From the NCBI GenBank assembly GCA_937996605.1, contig CALKVB010000535.1, positions 1 to 14,760 of the forward strand: a stretch of DNA of 14,760 nt, given 5' to 3'. Numbering within the stretch: the stretch's first letter is position 1; each line of letters starts with the position of its first letter. Positions 6,154-13,500 of this stretch are shown piece by piece. The translations under genes were made by a program, and so were the position numbers. The notes beneath the pieces were generated by a model that saw nothing but the letters and a program-made list of their open reading frames with translations, was not told the origin of the DNA and ran no database searches. The stretch is from an uncultured Oxalobacteraceae bacterium. Its GTDB lineage: Bacteria > Pseudomonadota > Gammaproteobacteria > Burkholderiales > Burkholderiaceae_D.

Positions 6154-6426
6154 ATGCAAACCACGTGTGATTCATGTTCCAGTCGGGTATCCATTCTGGA
6201 TTGCTTTGACGACATCCGAACCGGGGAACGACTCTGCCCGGAATGTCGACCTTTGAACCAAAACTCCTGGTTCACTCGATTCGACGAAGACGATGAAACA
6301 ATCTCAGAGGCCTTCTGGAGTGAAGACGAAGATGACGTAGAAGTTACACTAGAAAGCGATTGGGAGCGTCCCTCCATTTATGAAACGGATCCAGAGGATG
6401 TCGATCTCGAAGAGGATGAATCATGA
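6154..6426 (+). CDS. Small zinc-ribbon-like protein with acidic tail
   Basis: A 90-residue protein. Residues 5-31 hold two CxxC pairs, CDSC (C5, C8) and CPEC (C28, C31), spaced as in a treble-clef or zinc-ribbon knuckle. From residue 43 the protein is strongly acidic (DEDDETISE, EDEDDVEV, DPEDVDLEEDES), like tails that contact basic partners such as histones or polymerases. The start is the ATG at 6154; a longer open frame exists from a GTG at 6097 but adds no motif. CAAAATAAACACGAC lies directly before the ATG. Its last 49 bases overlap the end of a convergent small membrane-protein gene. Role unknown; a transcription or chromatin-associated factor is one reading. Confidence 0.6.
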   Translation: MQTTCDSCSSRVSILDCFDDIRTGERLCPECRPLNQNSWFTRFDEDDETISEAFWSEDEDDVEVTLESDWERPSIYETDPEDVDLEEDES

Positions 6427-6569
6427 AAATCATTCCCCCTCACTGCCAAGCAGGTTTCGGCTGCGGTCTTGTATACCAAGTATTTGTAATAGAGATACAA
6501 CAATACGATCAAGACGCAACATAGGACAAACACCAAAGCATACATCGGCGCAGTGGAGCTATGGCTCAT
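6378..6569 (-). CDS. Small single-pass membrane protein
   Basis: A 63-residue protein from the ATG at 6569. Residues 9-31 (MYALVFVLCCVLIVLLYLYY onward) form a strong transmembrane helix; a short luminal or external N-terminus precedes it. The C-terminal part ends in a serine-rich segment (DSSSSRSTSSGSVS) that could be phosphorylated. Small proteins of this type are common in giant-virus membranes. An upstream in-frame GTG at 6608 is less likely as a start. It sits 35 bp beyond the VLTF2-like gene on the same strand, with a hairpin in between, and overlaps the convergent acidic protein gene by 49 bp. No closer identity can be given. Confidence 0.6.
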   Translation of the reverse strand: MSHSSTAPMYALVFVLCCVLIVLLYLYYKYLVYKTAAETCLAVRGNDFHDSSSSRSTSSGSVS

Positions 6570-6584
6570 CACCCTTTTCTTGTT

Positions 6585-6606
6585 GATCTCCTCTTTCAGG
6601 AAGATC
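6585..6606 (-). terminator. Hairpin at the end of the VLTF2-like gene
   Basis: On the plus strand GATCTCCT (6585-6592) pairs with AGGAAGATC (6598-6606) with one bulged A, around CTTTC. The VLTF2-like stop codon (TGA, 6607-6605) overlaps the base of the stem. Its placement at the stop matches the other gene-end hairpins in this window. Confidence 0.45.
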
Positions 6607-7264
6607 ACGAAAGAATCCGGTCGAACAAGTTCAGTGGTCCGTCCTCCAATGAACGCGGCGGAAGATGAACCACAGGTGCTGCGTCCGGCTGTGCTTGCGT
6701 CACATCTTCTTGGTTGCGGTTCAAAATATGTTCCAAGGCTTGCAGCGAGCTTTCCACCAATTGATGATTGTTCAACACAGCTGCAGAGAGAAACACCGGA
6801 CCCACAAAGGATTGCACCCGAGGAGGTTCCACTTGCATCGTCATCTGTCGATCAATCATACCATGGTATTCGGCAAGAGACACACCCAAATACAACAAGG
6901 CTCGGGAAGGCGCGGTGTGCACATCGCCATACATATTGAACAGATGTGTCAACAAGTCGTAATTGTTAGGAATGTCCACCACCGTTCGTTTCATACATTC
7001 CAATCGACAATGCGGCAATTGATTGCATTCATAAGTTCCAATCTCGTCGACTCGGGTCGGATAAAAGTAAATGCGTTGAGGAATAGGACGATTGCAATTG
7101 TAACAATGGATTCTTCCTTGACAGTTTTGCACCAGATCTTCCGTATATCGATCCGCCGAAAGAACCAAGTAGAAATGTGTGCCCAAGCTTCCCGCACCAT
7201 CCACCGTGAATTGCTTCACCACTGTTTCCGACGTGTAAATGGTCGAACGCGGAACTTCCGTCAT
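6605..7264 (-). CDS. VLTF2-like late transcription factor (FCS-type zinc finger)
   Basis: A 219-residue protein. Residues 53-90 form the diagnostic region: CYNC (C54, C57), then IYFYPTRVDEIGTYECNQLPHC and C90, an FCS/MYM-like zinc knuckle followed by PNNYDLLTHLFNMYGDVHTAP. A strand-rich start (HFYLVLSADRY, 30-40) precedes it. This arrangement fits my memory of the giant-virus relatives of poxvirus A1 (VLTF2), which switch on late viral genes. The C-terminal third is helical and proline-rich without a motif. The start is the ATG at 7264; a TTG three codons earlier is unlikely. It diverges from the VLTF3-like gene across a 109-bp spacer, so the two late-factor genes may share regulation. Confidence 0.65.
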   Translation of the reverse strand: MTEVPRSTIYTSETVVKQFTVDGAGSLGTHFYLVLSADRYTEDLVQNCQGRIHCYNCNRPIPQRIYFYPTRVDEIGTYECNQLPHCRLECMKRTVVDIPNNYDLLTHLFNMYGDVHTAPSRALLYLGVSLAEYHGMIDRQMTMQVEPPRVQSFVGPVFLSAAVLNNHQLVESSLQALEHILNRNQEDVTQAQPDAAPVVHLPPRSLEDGPLNLFDRILS

Positions 7265-7373
7265 GATCGGCAATCTCTCACCATATCACTTCCTTGGACT
7301 TCACGTGCCAAAACACGTGGAACCAAAATGCAGCACAGTGGCTCACGCACCCTAAACAAAGAAGGCATCCAGT
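7265..7373. promoter_or_regulatory. Divergent promoter region with two CACGTG boxes
   Basis: The spacer between the VLTF2-like and VLTF3-like starts contains CACGTG at 7302-7307 and again at 7314-7319, twelve bases apart, within an imperfect inverted repeat (TTCACGTG and CACGTGGAA). CACGTG is the core of E-box/G-box sites bound by bHLH or bZIP dimers in eukaryotes. Twelve-base spacing puts both on roughly the same helix face. Whether it binds a host or viral factor is not known. Confidence 0.4.
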
Positions 7374-8474
7374 ATGCATAACAAACTGAAAGGTGAAGGA
7401 TCCACTCGATGGACCGAACATCTCCGCAAGTTGCGAGAACAATTGTCCTCCGTTCAAGGCACCGATTTTTCGGCCGAGCTTCGACGCAAAGTCTTTCGCA
7501 AACAAATTGACGAGCTCGAACAATCTCAGTTGATTCACCAGTCCGTCGAGTCCTTGGAACGCCAATACAAAGACAAAGATGCTCCTATGGAACCCATGGT
7601 CATCAAACCGACCCAAACTGTGCCCCTGGATCCCAGACTTCACCCATCCTCCATTCAACCTCCCAAACATTTGAAACGCCGCGCCCTTGCCCAATGGCGC
7701 ATGCAACGAACCTTTCAAAAACGGCTCGAAATGCTGACCCATGAAACGCCCCAAGATGCCTTGACTCACCGCGTCAATGATATTGATACATGCGGCAAAT
7801 GCGGGGCCGAACGGTTCGTGGACAAGGAATCTTCCACACGAACCTGTTCCAATCCAGCCTGTGGTGACACGATGAATTTCGCATCTTACATTATTGAAAA
7901 CAAGGACAATGAGTTTGCCAACGAACACGAAGTGTCCAAACACCAAAACCTGGAACATTTGAAACGCTTCACCGAACAATACGAACGCGGTCATCGCCAA
8001 GCACCGCACGAAATCCTCAGCAAGTTGGCCACACTTTACAACAAGATTCACTTTCACGATGCATCCAAAGTTCAACCGTGCCGTACCAATCTCCTGCTCA
8101 AGCAATGTCGCGACATTCCCAAAACCTTTCGTCGGGCCAGCGACCGTTTGTCCAAAGAACTACGCGCCGAATCCATTCCCGAATACAGTCCGCAACAAAT
8201 CAACCAATTGTTGGAACAACGCAAACGCCTACGCCTTCCCGACGACCAAGCTTCAGCTGAGGAACCCAAACAAAAGAAATCATTCAACAACCAGATCTTT
8301 GTACGTTTATTGTCCAGAGCCAATGGCAACGAAGCCGGACGTTTGCACTTTAACGCCAAAACCAATCGCATTCACATGCAACGAGTCGCTACATTGGAAA
8401 AGGAATGCGAAGCCGTCAAGGAAAAACAAGTCGATCTCGACGGATTCTCTTGGACCTTGCACCCTTCGACGTAA
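7374..8474 (+). CDS. VLTF3-like late transcription factor
   Basis: A 366-residue protein. The zinc ribbon is at 140-163: C140 and C143 (TCGKCG), C158 and C163 (TCSNPACG). It is followed by the helical region typical of poxvirus A2/VLTF3 relatives: QNLEHLKRFTEQYERGHRQ (191-209), then APHEILSKL (210-218) and IPEYSPQQINQLLEQRKRL (268-286), and a final SFNNQIFVRLL segment (303-313) where the family has its 'S-x-x-Y-x-x-x-K-L-L' motif. The first 130 residues form a charged, helical extension not present in the 224-residue poxvirus protein. VLTF3 is one of the conserved genes of this virus group and acts with viral RNA polymerase on late promoters. A 17-codon upstream reading frame (7328-7381) overlaps the start. 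Confidence 0.8.
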   Translation: MHNKLKGEGSTRWTEHLRKLREQLSSVQGTDFSAELRRKVFRKQIDELEQSQLIHQSVESLERQYKDKDAPMEPMVIKPTQTVPLDPRLHPSSIQPPKHLKRRALAQWRMQRTFQKRLEMLTHETPQDALTHRVNDIDTCGKCGAERFVDKESSTRTCSNPACGDTMNFASYIIENKDNEFANEHEVSKHQNLEHLKRFTEQYERGHRQAPHEILSKLATLYNKIHFHDASKVQPCRTNLLLKQCRDIPKTFRRASDRLSKELRAESIPEYSPQQINQLLEQRKRLRLPDDQASAEEPKQKKSFNNQIFVRLLSRANGNEAGRLHFNAKTNRIHMQRVATLEKECEAVKEKQVDLDGFSWTLHPST

Positions 8475-8572
8475 TCTTGCGAAACAATTTATGTCATACT
8501 TGGGTGAAGGCATTCCTAGTTACACGGCTACAAAAACCGGTAGGTTTAGCCGCAAAACTGTTTCCATTCATA
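8475..8572. promoter_or_regulatory. Spacer before the ATPase gene with a GGTA-loop hairpin
   Basis: The spacer holds AAACC-GGTA-GGTTT (8534-8547), a perfect 5-bp hairpin with a GGTA loop, extended by GCT/AGC after a bulge. The same loop occurs in AGATC-GGTA-GATCT at 4857-4870. It could be the end of the VLTF3-like transcript or a leader element of the ATPase gene. No other structure stands out. Confidence 0.35.
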
Positions 8573-10204
8573 ATGGCGCAAGACGAAGAAAAGAAAAGCA
8601 TGTGGTCTCGGTTCGATGTTTGTACGAAATGTGAACAACACGATTCAGGCTTTCCCATTTATCATTTTTCGGGAACGCAGACGCTTTTACATCGCATTTA
8701 CGATTGGAACAACATTTCCAAGGATTTGATGGCATGGTGCAAAACGGTTGCATCAAGAGCTCCCATGATTTACCCGGCTTTGTTTCTTTCGGGTCCTCAG
8801 AAATCTGGCAAAAGTGCAGTGCTTAATGTGTTACTTCCAACGATTTTGCGACAGTTCCAAGAACACACTCATTCTACAAGCGTTATCGCAGTTAACTGCG
8901 ATTCGTTCGAGGTAGGAAACGTGTTACGCTTCTGCGATGCAATCGAACGCGAAGTCCGGAATCTCGGATGGTCAGTTATTTTTTCTGAACCTAATCCAGC
9001 AAAGCCTTTACTCTCCATGGACATTTTCTTTGATGAGTTGGGTACATATCTTCAAAAGCAAGATCTCCTATGTGTGATTTTGGTGGACGAAGTCCAACGT
9101 CTGTTTCTCGGAGCTGACGCAGTCAACACTGCTTGTGCACTGAAACATATTTTCCAGCCAAACCCTCAGACTAGTTCCGATCGATTGCGAAGCCATTTTC
9201 GCTTCGCATTGACTGGAAGTGGGATGGTAACCGCGTTTCGGGCGTTTGCGGCGATGCCAGCTAATGGAAGTCGATTTATGAGCGACTGTATGATAGTCCC
9301 GATCACAACATCCGCGCCACTCTTTGTAGCAAAACTAGTGGACGATGCGATTCGCGAGATACTTCCGAAGGACATCCGGACCGATCTGCTGATGCGCTTA
9401 CCAGATGTCCCCCCAGTACTTCGTTGTTTTTACGCCGAACTTGCAACGCGGCATCCAGACTTTGCCGTTGACGAAATTGTGGATCGACAAAACCGCAAAA
9501 TGTTCGACGAGTTCCGAACCGACATGATTCCGTATTTACAATTCGATCGTGTTCCATACTCTGACCAATGTGCGCGTCGACAGCGCATTCGTATGATGGC
9601 GAGACAAGAGTGTCCGTATCATATTCGACCGGAAGATGTCTTTGGTGACGAGTTTTCATTATTCAAGCCATTTTTAAAAGAGTCTGCAGCCAAATCCAAT
9701 TGGGGATTCTTTCATACACCCTTTTCTCGTTTCGTGGAACGGGTGATCGAACCAAGTGGTACGCTCAAGACAGATCCGACGTTAGAGAATATCCATGCCA
9801 CATTCGTCGATGAAGCCATTGCGAAACTCTTGAAGGGAACGCTTCAAGTGTATAATCATATGAAGTTGATCTGTCGTCACGGAACGGAAGGTTTAAAAGC
9901 ACGAGCGTTTTTAAAAAAGCATGAATCTGCGTTCAAGGACCAAACCGTTGGGCTACCGCCGATTTGTTACGACGTCAACTCCAGAGTTTTTCAACTACTC
10001 CGAAAACAAAATGCTAACGCGAACAAGGGCCAAGAGTCTGTGAATGTATCAGAGGCTCTCCGTCAAGGGTTTCCGGCATGTACATTCTGCTATTTGCTGC
10101 GTTGTTGTATTTCTCACGATCCGAGATGGGTTATCACAACATTTGCAGCAACAGACTTAGCCCAGTGGATGCTTTCAGACTCGATGCAAACCCTTTGGTC
10201 CTAG
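8573..10204 (+). CDS. P-loop ATPase of AAA+/STAND type, role unknown
   Basis: A 543-residue protein. Walker A is GPQKSGKS (74-81) after the strand YPALFLS. Walker B is CVILVDEVQ (167-175), with D172 and E173. A sensor-1-like strand, FRFALTGSG (209-217), follows after about 35 residues. This order fits AAA+ or STAND NTPases of the ORC/Cdc6-like kind rather than a helicase. Residues 230-543 carry no motif I recognise; cysteines and histidines are scattered (for example CTFCYLLRCC, 503-512). Two N-terminal cysteines (CTKC, 17-20) might be half of a zinc site. The start is the only sensible ATG, at 8573; extending further upstream would run into the VLTF3-like gene. The gene lies between core genes and its codon choice looks less C-ending than the reductase's, which suggests an accessory origin. 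Confidence 0.7.
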   Translation: MAQDEEKKSMWSRFDVCTKCEQHDSGFPIYHFSGTQTLLHRIYDWNNISKDLMAWCKTVASRAPMIYPALFLSGPQKSGKSAVLNVLLPTILRQFQEHTHSTSVIAVNCDSFEVGNVLRFCDAIEREVRNLGWSVIFSEPNPAKPLLSMDIFFDELGTYLQKQDLLCVILVDEVQRLFLGADAVNTACALKHIFQPNPQTSSDRLRSHFRFALTGSGMVTAFRAFAAMPANGSRFMSDCMIVPITTSAPLFVAKLVDDAIREILPKDIRTDLLMRLPDVPPVLRCFYAELATRHPDFAVDEIVDRQNRKMFDEFRTDMIPYLQFDRVPYSDQCARRQRIRMMARQECPYHIRPEDVFGDEFSLFKPFLKESAAKSNWGFFHTPFSRFVERVIEPSGTLKTDPTLENIHATFVDEAIAKLLKGTLQVYNHMKLICRHGTEGLKARAFLKKHESAFKDQTVGLPPICYDVNSRVFQLLRKQNANANKGQESVNVSEALRQGFPACTFCYLLRCCISHDPRWVITTFAATDLAQWMLSDSMQTLWS

Positions 10205-10244
10205 CTCATGATGAGTTATTGTATTTTTAAACACGTCAGTGTTT
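10205..10244. terminator. Hairpin between two convergent genes
   Basis: AAACAC (10229-10234) pairs with GTGTTT (10239-10244) around GTCA, and TTT/AAA outside it extends the stem after a two-base bulge. It lies directly against the TAA of the minus-strand 213-residue gene (10247-10245). A smaller CTCA-TGA-TGAG hairpin (10205-10215) follows the TAG of the ATPase gene. Together they could end both transcripts. Confidence 0.5.
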
Positions 10245-10886
10245 TTAAAGTTCCACATTTTGAATACATTCAATCATGCAAAAGAAATCGCGAAACATTT
10301 CTGCATTCCGATCTGAAAGTTCGGAAAACTCCTTGGTGGCGACTGCAATCACCTTTTCCATCCATCTTGGATTGCCTTTGGACCATTCAAACATGATCTT
10401 GTTGCGGAACAATTCGCGTCTCGACTCAGGAATCCATTGCGTCAGCGCGTTGATCAATTTCTCCGGATTGAAACGGCATTCACGCACCACTTGCTCTACA
10501 TTAGGATCGGGCACCACTTTTTCGCCCATGTCGGTTTGCTCACGAATAAACATCTTGAGACACAAAATGTCTGCCAACAATTTCTCCTTCACAGTGTCAT
10601 CCGCCGTCTTGTGATCTTGCAAACATTGCTGATGCATCTTCAGATCGATGTGTAGAGTGCGCAGCGGCACATAAATCCGTTTGGATTCCAATGTCTCCCG
10701 AACAAACGCATTTTTACGACGAACCGCCTCCTTCTCGGCCGGATTCAACCGGTCCAACGTTTCGTACTCGCGCTGCAAAAACTGCAACACATCCAACATG
10801 TTGCCATGAGACGCAAAGACAATAGTCGTTTCAATAACTGAAGGTGTGTCAAACCATGCTACGCGTCGCGTGAATTTTTTTTTCAT
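10245..10886 (-). CDS. Unrecognised 213-residue helical protein
   Basis: No family recognised. The protein is almost entirely predicted helix and strongly charged: an N-terminal basic patch (MKKKFTRRVAW), then helices such as MLDVLQFLQREYETLDRL (30-47), NPAEKEAVRRKNAFVRETLE (48-67) and a central RTLHIDLKMHQQCLQDHK, ending with SELSDRNAEMFRDFFCMIECI. A coiled-coil-like heptad character is possible around residues 30-75. There is no signal peptide, membrane helix or nucleotide-binding motif. The ATG is 20 bp from the ATG of the reductase on the other strand, so their promoters must overlap. Its stop is against a hairpin shared with the ATPase gene. Confidence 0.7.
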   Translation of the reverse strand: MKKKFTRRVAWFDTPSVIETTIVFASHGNMLDVLQFLQREYETLDRLNPAEKEAVRRKNAFVRETLESKRIYVPLRTLHIDLKMHQQCLQDHKTADDTVKEKLLADILCLKMFIREQTDMGEKVVPDPNVEQVVRECRFNPEKLINALTQWIPESRRELFRNKIMFEWSKGNPRWMEKVIAVATKEFSELSDRNAEMFRDFFCMIECIQNVEL

Positions 10887-10906
10887 TGAATTAGAAAAAC
10901 CCCACC
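10887..10906. promoter_or_regulatory. 20-bp divergent promoter space
   Basis: Only 20 bp separate the ATG of the minus-strand 213-residue gene (10886) from the ATG of the reductase (10907). Each promoter must therefore extend into the other gene or be very short. The plus-strand sequence just before the reductase ATG is CCCACC, a favourable eukaryote-like context. Confidence 0.4.
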
Positions 10907-13429
10907 ATGCAGTCCTTCCATGTCGAAAAACGAAGCGGCGAGATCCAACCCATGGATCTTAACAAGGTCACCATCCGTCTCCAACGCGTCAAAAATGACG
11001 CCGAGGCCTTTTATCGAGAATTGAATCCCTCGTTCACCGCGTTTTCTGTCGATGTACAACGCATCGTGGATCAAATGGCCCGCCGCGTCTACGATGGAAT
11101 CACCACTTCGGAAATCGACGAGCAGTGTGCCATCATCTCCTCTCATGTCGTTGACCATCCCGACTATTTCTTGTTTGGCGGCATCATTCTCGCCAGCAAT
11201 CTTGAATCCAACAATCGCGACGTCTTGAGCTTCTCCTCCTATGCCAAAAAAGCCTACAAGTTTGTGGATGAATCGACCGGAGTCAAAGCACCGCTCATCT
11301 CGGAAGAACTCTACAAGTTTGCCCTCCAGTATGGACACATCATCGATCGACACATCGATTTGCGCCGCAACTGGTTGTTTGACTACGCCTCCATGAGCAC
11401 CTTGGTGAAAGGTCAATACTTGTTAAGCACCTACAAGCAAATCCAAGAAAAGGAAGACAACCAAAGCCATGGCGTGAAACGACGAGCCATGGTAGCCTTT
11501 GAAACACCCCAGCACATGTTTATGCGCTGTGTGCTCCACATCTGCAAGTACAACTGGGAAGAAGCCCTCCAAACCTACCAAATGGTCTCCTTGAAACAAG
11601 CCAGTCTTCCCACTCCCACCCTCTTCCACGCTGGAACCCCCAAACCCTCACTGATTTCTTGCTTTTTGCTACATGTGCCAGACTCTGTCGAAGGCATCTT
11701 TGAAAAACTCAAAGAATCAGCGCTCATTTCCAAAGGTGCGGGTGGCGTGGGATTGCACTTCCACTCTGTGCGAGGCAAAGGTGCCTACATCGCCGGCACC
11801 AATGGAAAGTCCAATGGTATCATGCCCGCCATGAAAGTATACGAATCCGTTGCCTTGTACATTGACCAAGGTGGCGGCAAGCGCAAAGGCTCGTTCGCCG
11901 TCTATTTGGAACTCTGGCACCCCGACATCGAAGACTTTCTACGCATGAAACGACCCGACACACCCGCCTCTGATCGTCTTCCCGATCTCTTCAACGCCAT
12001 CTGGGTCAATGACCTGTTCATGGAGCGAGTCAAGGAACAACTGCGCATCGGAGGAAACTCAGTCATGTGGAGCCTCTTTGACCCTTCCCAACACAAGGAG
12101 CTGCCCGAACTCTACGGAGAAGACTTTACCCGCAAGTACCTTCAACTGGAGCAAGACAAAACGTATGTACGCCAAATTCCCATCATTCACATCATGCAAT
12201 GGATTGCAGAAGCCTGCTTAGAGACCGGAACCCCCTATCTCCTATCCAAGGACAATATCAACCGCAAAAGCAACCAAAAGAATCTAGGCACCATTCGAAG
12301 CTCTAACTTGTGTGCCGAAATTGTGCAATTCAGCAACTTCAACGAAACCGCTTGCTGCAACCTGGGAAGTATCGTTTTATCCAGCTTCGTGTGTGAAGGA
12401 ACTTATGATTTCCAAAAGCTCTACCACGTAGTTCGACGCATGATTCGCGTTCTCAACAACGTCATCGACATCAACCATTATCCCAGCGAACCCGCTCGAC
12501 GCAGCAATCTTCGCCATCGTCCCATCGGATTGGGTATTGCGGGGTTGGCCGACACCTTTGCGCTGATGCGCTACCCGGCAGAGTCAGATTCCGCACGCCG
12601 TCTCAATCTGCAAATCGCCGAAACAATGAACTTTGCAGCATTGGAAGAATCTCATACCTTGGCCGTCCAATTCGGCCCCTACGAATCCCTCTATGAAAAC
12701 GGAGGTGCCCCCATCTCCAAAGGTTTGTTCCAATGGGACCTCGCCAATCAATTCGACCAAAGTGGCGAGAAATGTGTACCCGATGCAACTTTAGCCTGGA
12801 ACTGGGATGGCTTGCGCGAAAAGGTGGTACGCGATGGTGTTCGAAACTCGCTCTTGATTGCCCTGATGCCTACGGCCAGCACCTCCATCATTGCGGGTGT
12901 GAATGACTCGTTTGAAATGTTCCATTCCAACCAATCGGTGCGCAAGACGAAATCAGGAGAATTCATTCAAATCAACCGTTACATGGTCAAGCATTTGCAA
13001 GAACTGGGTTTGTGGTCGATCGACATGTTGGAAAAAATCAAAGCCAATGGTGGAAAAGTGACGGGCATCAAAGACATTCCAGAAGACGTGCAAGCCATTT
13101 ACAAGACTGTGTCGGAAATTCCTCTCAAGACACTGACGCTGCTGGCACGCGATCGCGGCTATTACGTATGCCAATCGCAAAGCTTAAACGTGACCGTGGA
13201 CGGAACGGACCCTAGTTCCATCCCCATCAAGCTTTGGAAATACTGGACCTATGCGCACAAGCTGGGCATGAAGACGCTTAGCTATTACGTCCGAGTGGTC
13301 CGAGACTCCAAATACTTGAAGAAAATCGGATCCACCATGACCAACGCAGAAGAACAAAAAGAACCGATTGCATGCCCACGTCGCGCCCCTGGAGATACCA
13401 GCGAACAGTGCTTGGCCTGTCAAAGCTAA
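10907..13429 (+). CDS. Ribonucleoside-diphosphate reductase large subunit (class I)
   Basis: An 840-residue protein that reduces ribonucleotides to deoxyribonucleotides, supplying dNTPs for viral replication. Residues 1-95 form an ATP-cone allosteric domain (FHVEKRSGEIQPMDLNKVTI). The catalytic set is intact: C252 (LISCFLL) and C484 (ACCNLGS) form the redox pair; N467, C469 and E471 (SNLCAE) form the radical site; Y793 and Y794 (SYYVR) are the radical-transfer tyrosines. The C-terminal shuttle pair is C835 and C838 (QCLAC), the short CxxC seen in eukaryotic RRM1 rather than the bacterial spacing. RRM1 in humans is 792 residues, so this one is somewhat longer. It needs a small subunit, which is not in this window. 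Close similarity to eukaryotic enzymes suggests the eukaryote/NCLDV branch. Confidence 0.97.
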   Translation: MQSFHVEKRSGEIQPMDLNKVTIRLQRVKNDAEAFYRELNPSFTAFSVDVQRIVDQMARRVYDGITTSEIDEQCAIISSHVVDHPDYFLFGGIILASNLESNNRDVLSFSSYAKKAYKFVDESTGVKAPLISEELYKFALQYGHIIDRHIDLRRNWLFDYASMSTLVKGQYLLSTYKQIQEKEDNQSHGVKRRAMVAFETPQHMFMRCVLHICKYNWEEALQTYQMVSLKQASLPTPTLFHAGTPKPSLISCFLLHVPDSVEGIFEKLKESALISKGAGGVGLHFHSVRGKGAYIAGTNGKSNGIMPAMKVYESVALYIDQGGGKRKGSFAVYLELWHPDIEDFLRMKRPDTPASDRLPDLFNAIWVNDLFMERVKEQLRIGGNSVMWSLFDPSQHKELPELYGEDFTRKYLQLEQDKTYVRQIPIIHIMQWIAEACLETGTPYLLSKDNINRKSNQKNLGTIRSSNLCAEIVQFSNFNETACCNLGSIVLSSFVCEGTYDFQKLYHVVRRMIRVLNNVIDINHYPSEPARRSNLRHRPIGLGIAGLADTFALMRYPAESDSARRLNLQIAETMNFAALEESHTLAVQFGPYESLYENGGAPISKGLFQWDLANQFDQSGEKCVPDATLAWNWDGLREKVVRDGVRNSLLIALMPTASTSIIAGVNDSFEMFHSNQSVRKTKSGEFIQINRYMVKHLQELGLWSIDMLEKIKANGGKVTGIKDIPEDVQAIYKTVSEIPLKTLTLLARDRGYYVCQSQSLNVTVDGTDPSSIPIKLWKYWTYAHKLGMKTLSYYVRVVRDSKYLKKIGSTMTNAEEQKEPIACPRRAPGDTSEQCLACQS

Positions 13430-13457
13430 ACCGGCAAATGGCAACGCAATGTATTAA

Positions 13458-13472
13458 AAGTCTTTCAGACTT
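13458..13472 (+). terminator. TTC-loop hairpin after the reductase gene
   Basis: AAGTCT (13458-13463) and AGACTT (13467-13472) pair perfectly around TTC. The layout, TAAAAGTCT-TTC-AGACTT, matches that of TAAGAGATT-TTC-AATCTC at 4833-4850: a TA-rich lead, a 6-bp stem and the same triloop. It lies 29 bases after the reductase stop and is a good candidate end signal. Confidence 0.5.
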
Positions 13473-13500
13473 GAATGCAAAGACGCTTTGAAACTTTTTC

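Noticed and set aside
6665..7381. 238-codon plus-strand frame
   Set aside because: It is antisense to the VLTF2-like gene, which carries the recognisable zinc knuckle; histidine/arginine-rich translation is typical of a shadow.
7278..8105. 275-codon minus-strand frame
   Set aside because: It is antisense to the VLTF3-like gene; phenylalanine- and leucine-rich sequence reflects reading lysine and glutamate codons backwards.
8405..8572. N-terminal extension of the ATPase gene
   Set aside because: It overlaps the VLTF3-like coding end and has no conserved feature; the ATG at 8573 gives a natural start.
8059..8634. Frame in another plus-strand register suggesting a split VLTF3-like gene
   Set aside because: The VLTF3-like protein already reaches the family's expected C-terminal helix and 'SFNNQIFVRLL' segment, so no broken C-terminus needs to be invoked.
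10883..11416. 177-codon minus-strand frame
   Set aside because: It is antisense to the ATP-cone region of the reductase, which is unmistakable.
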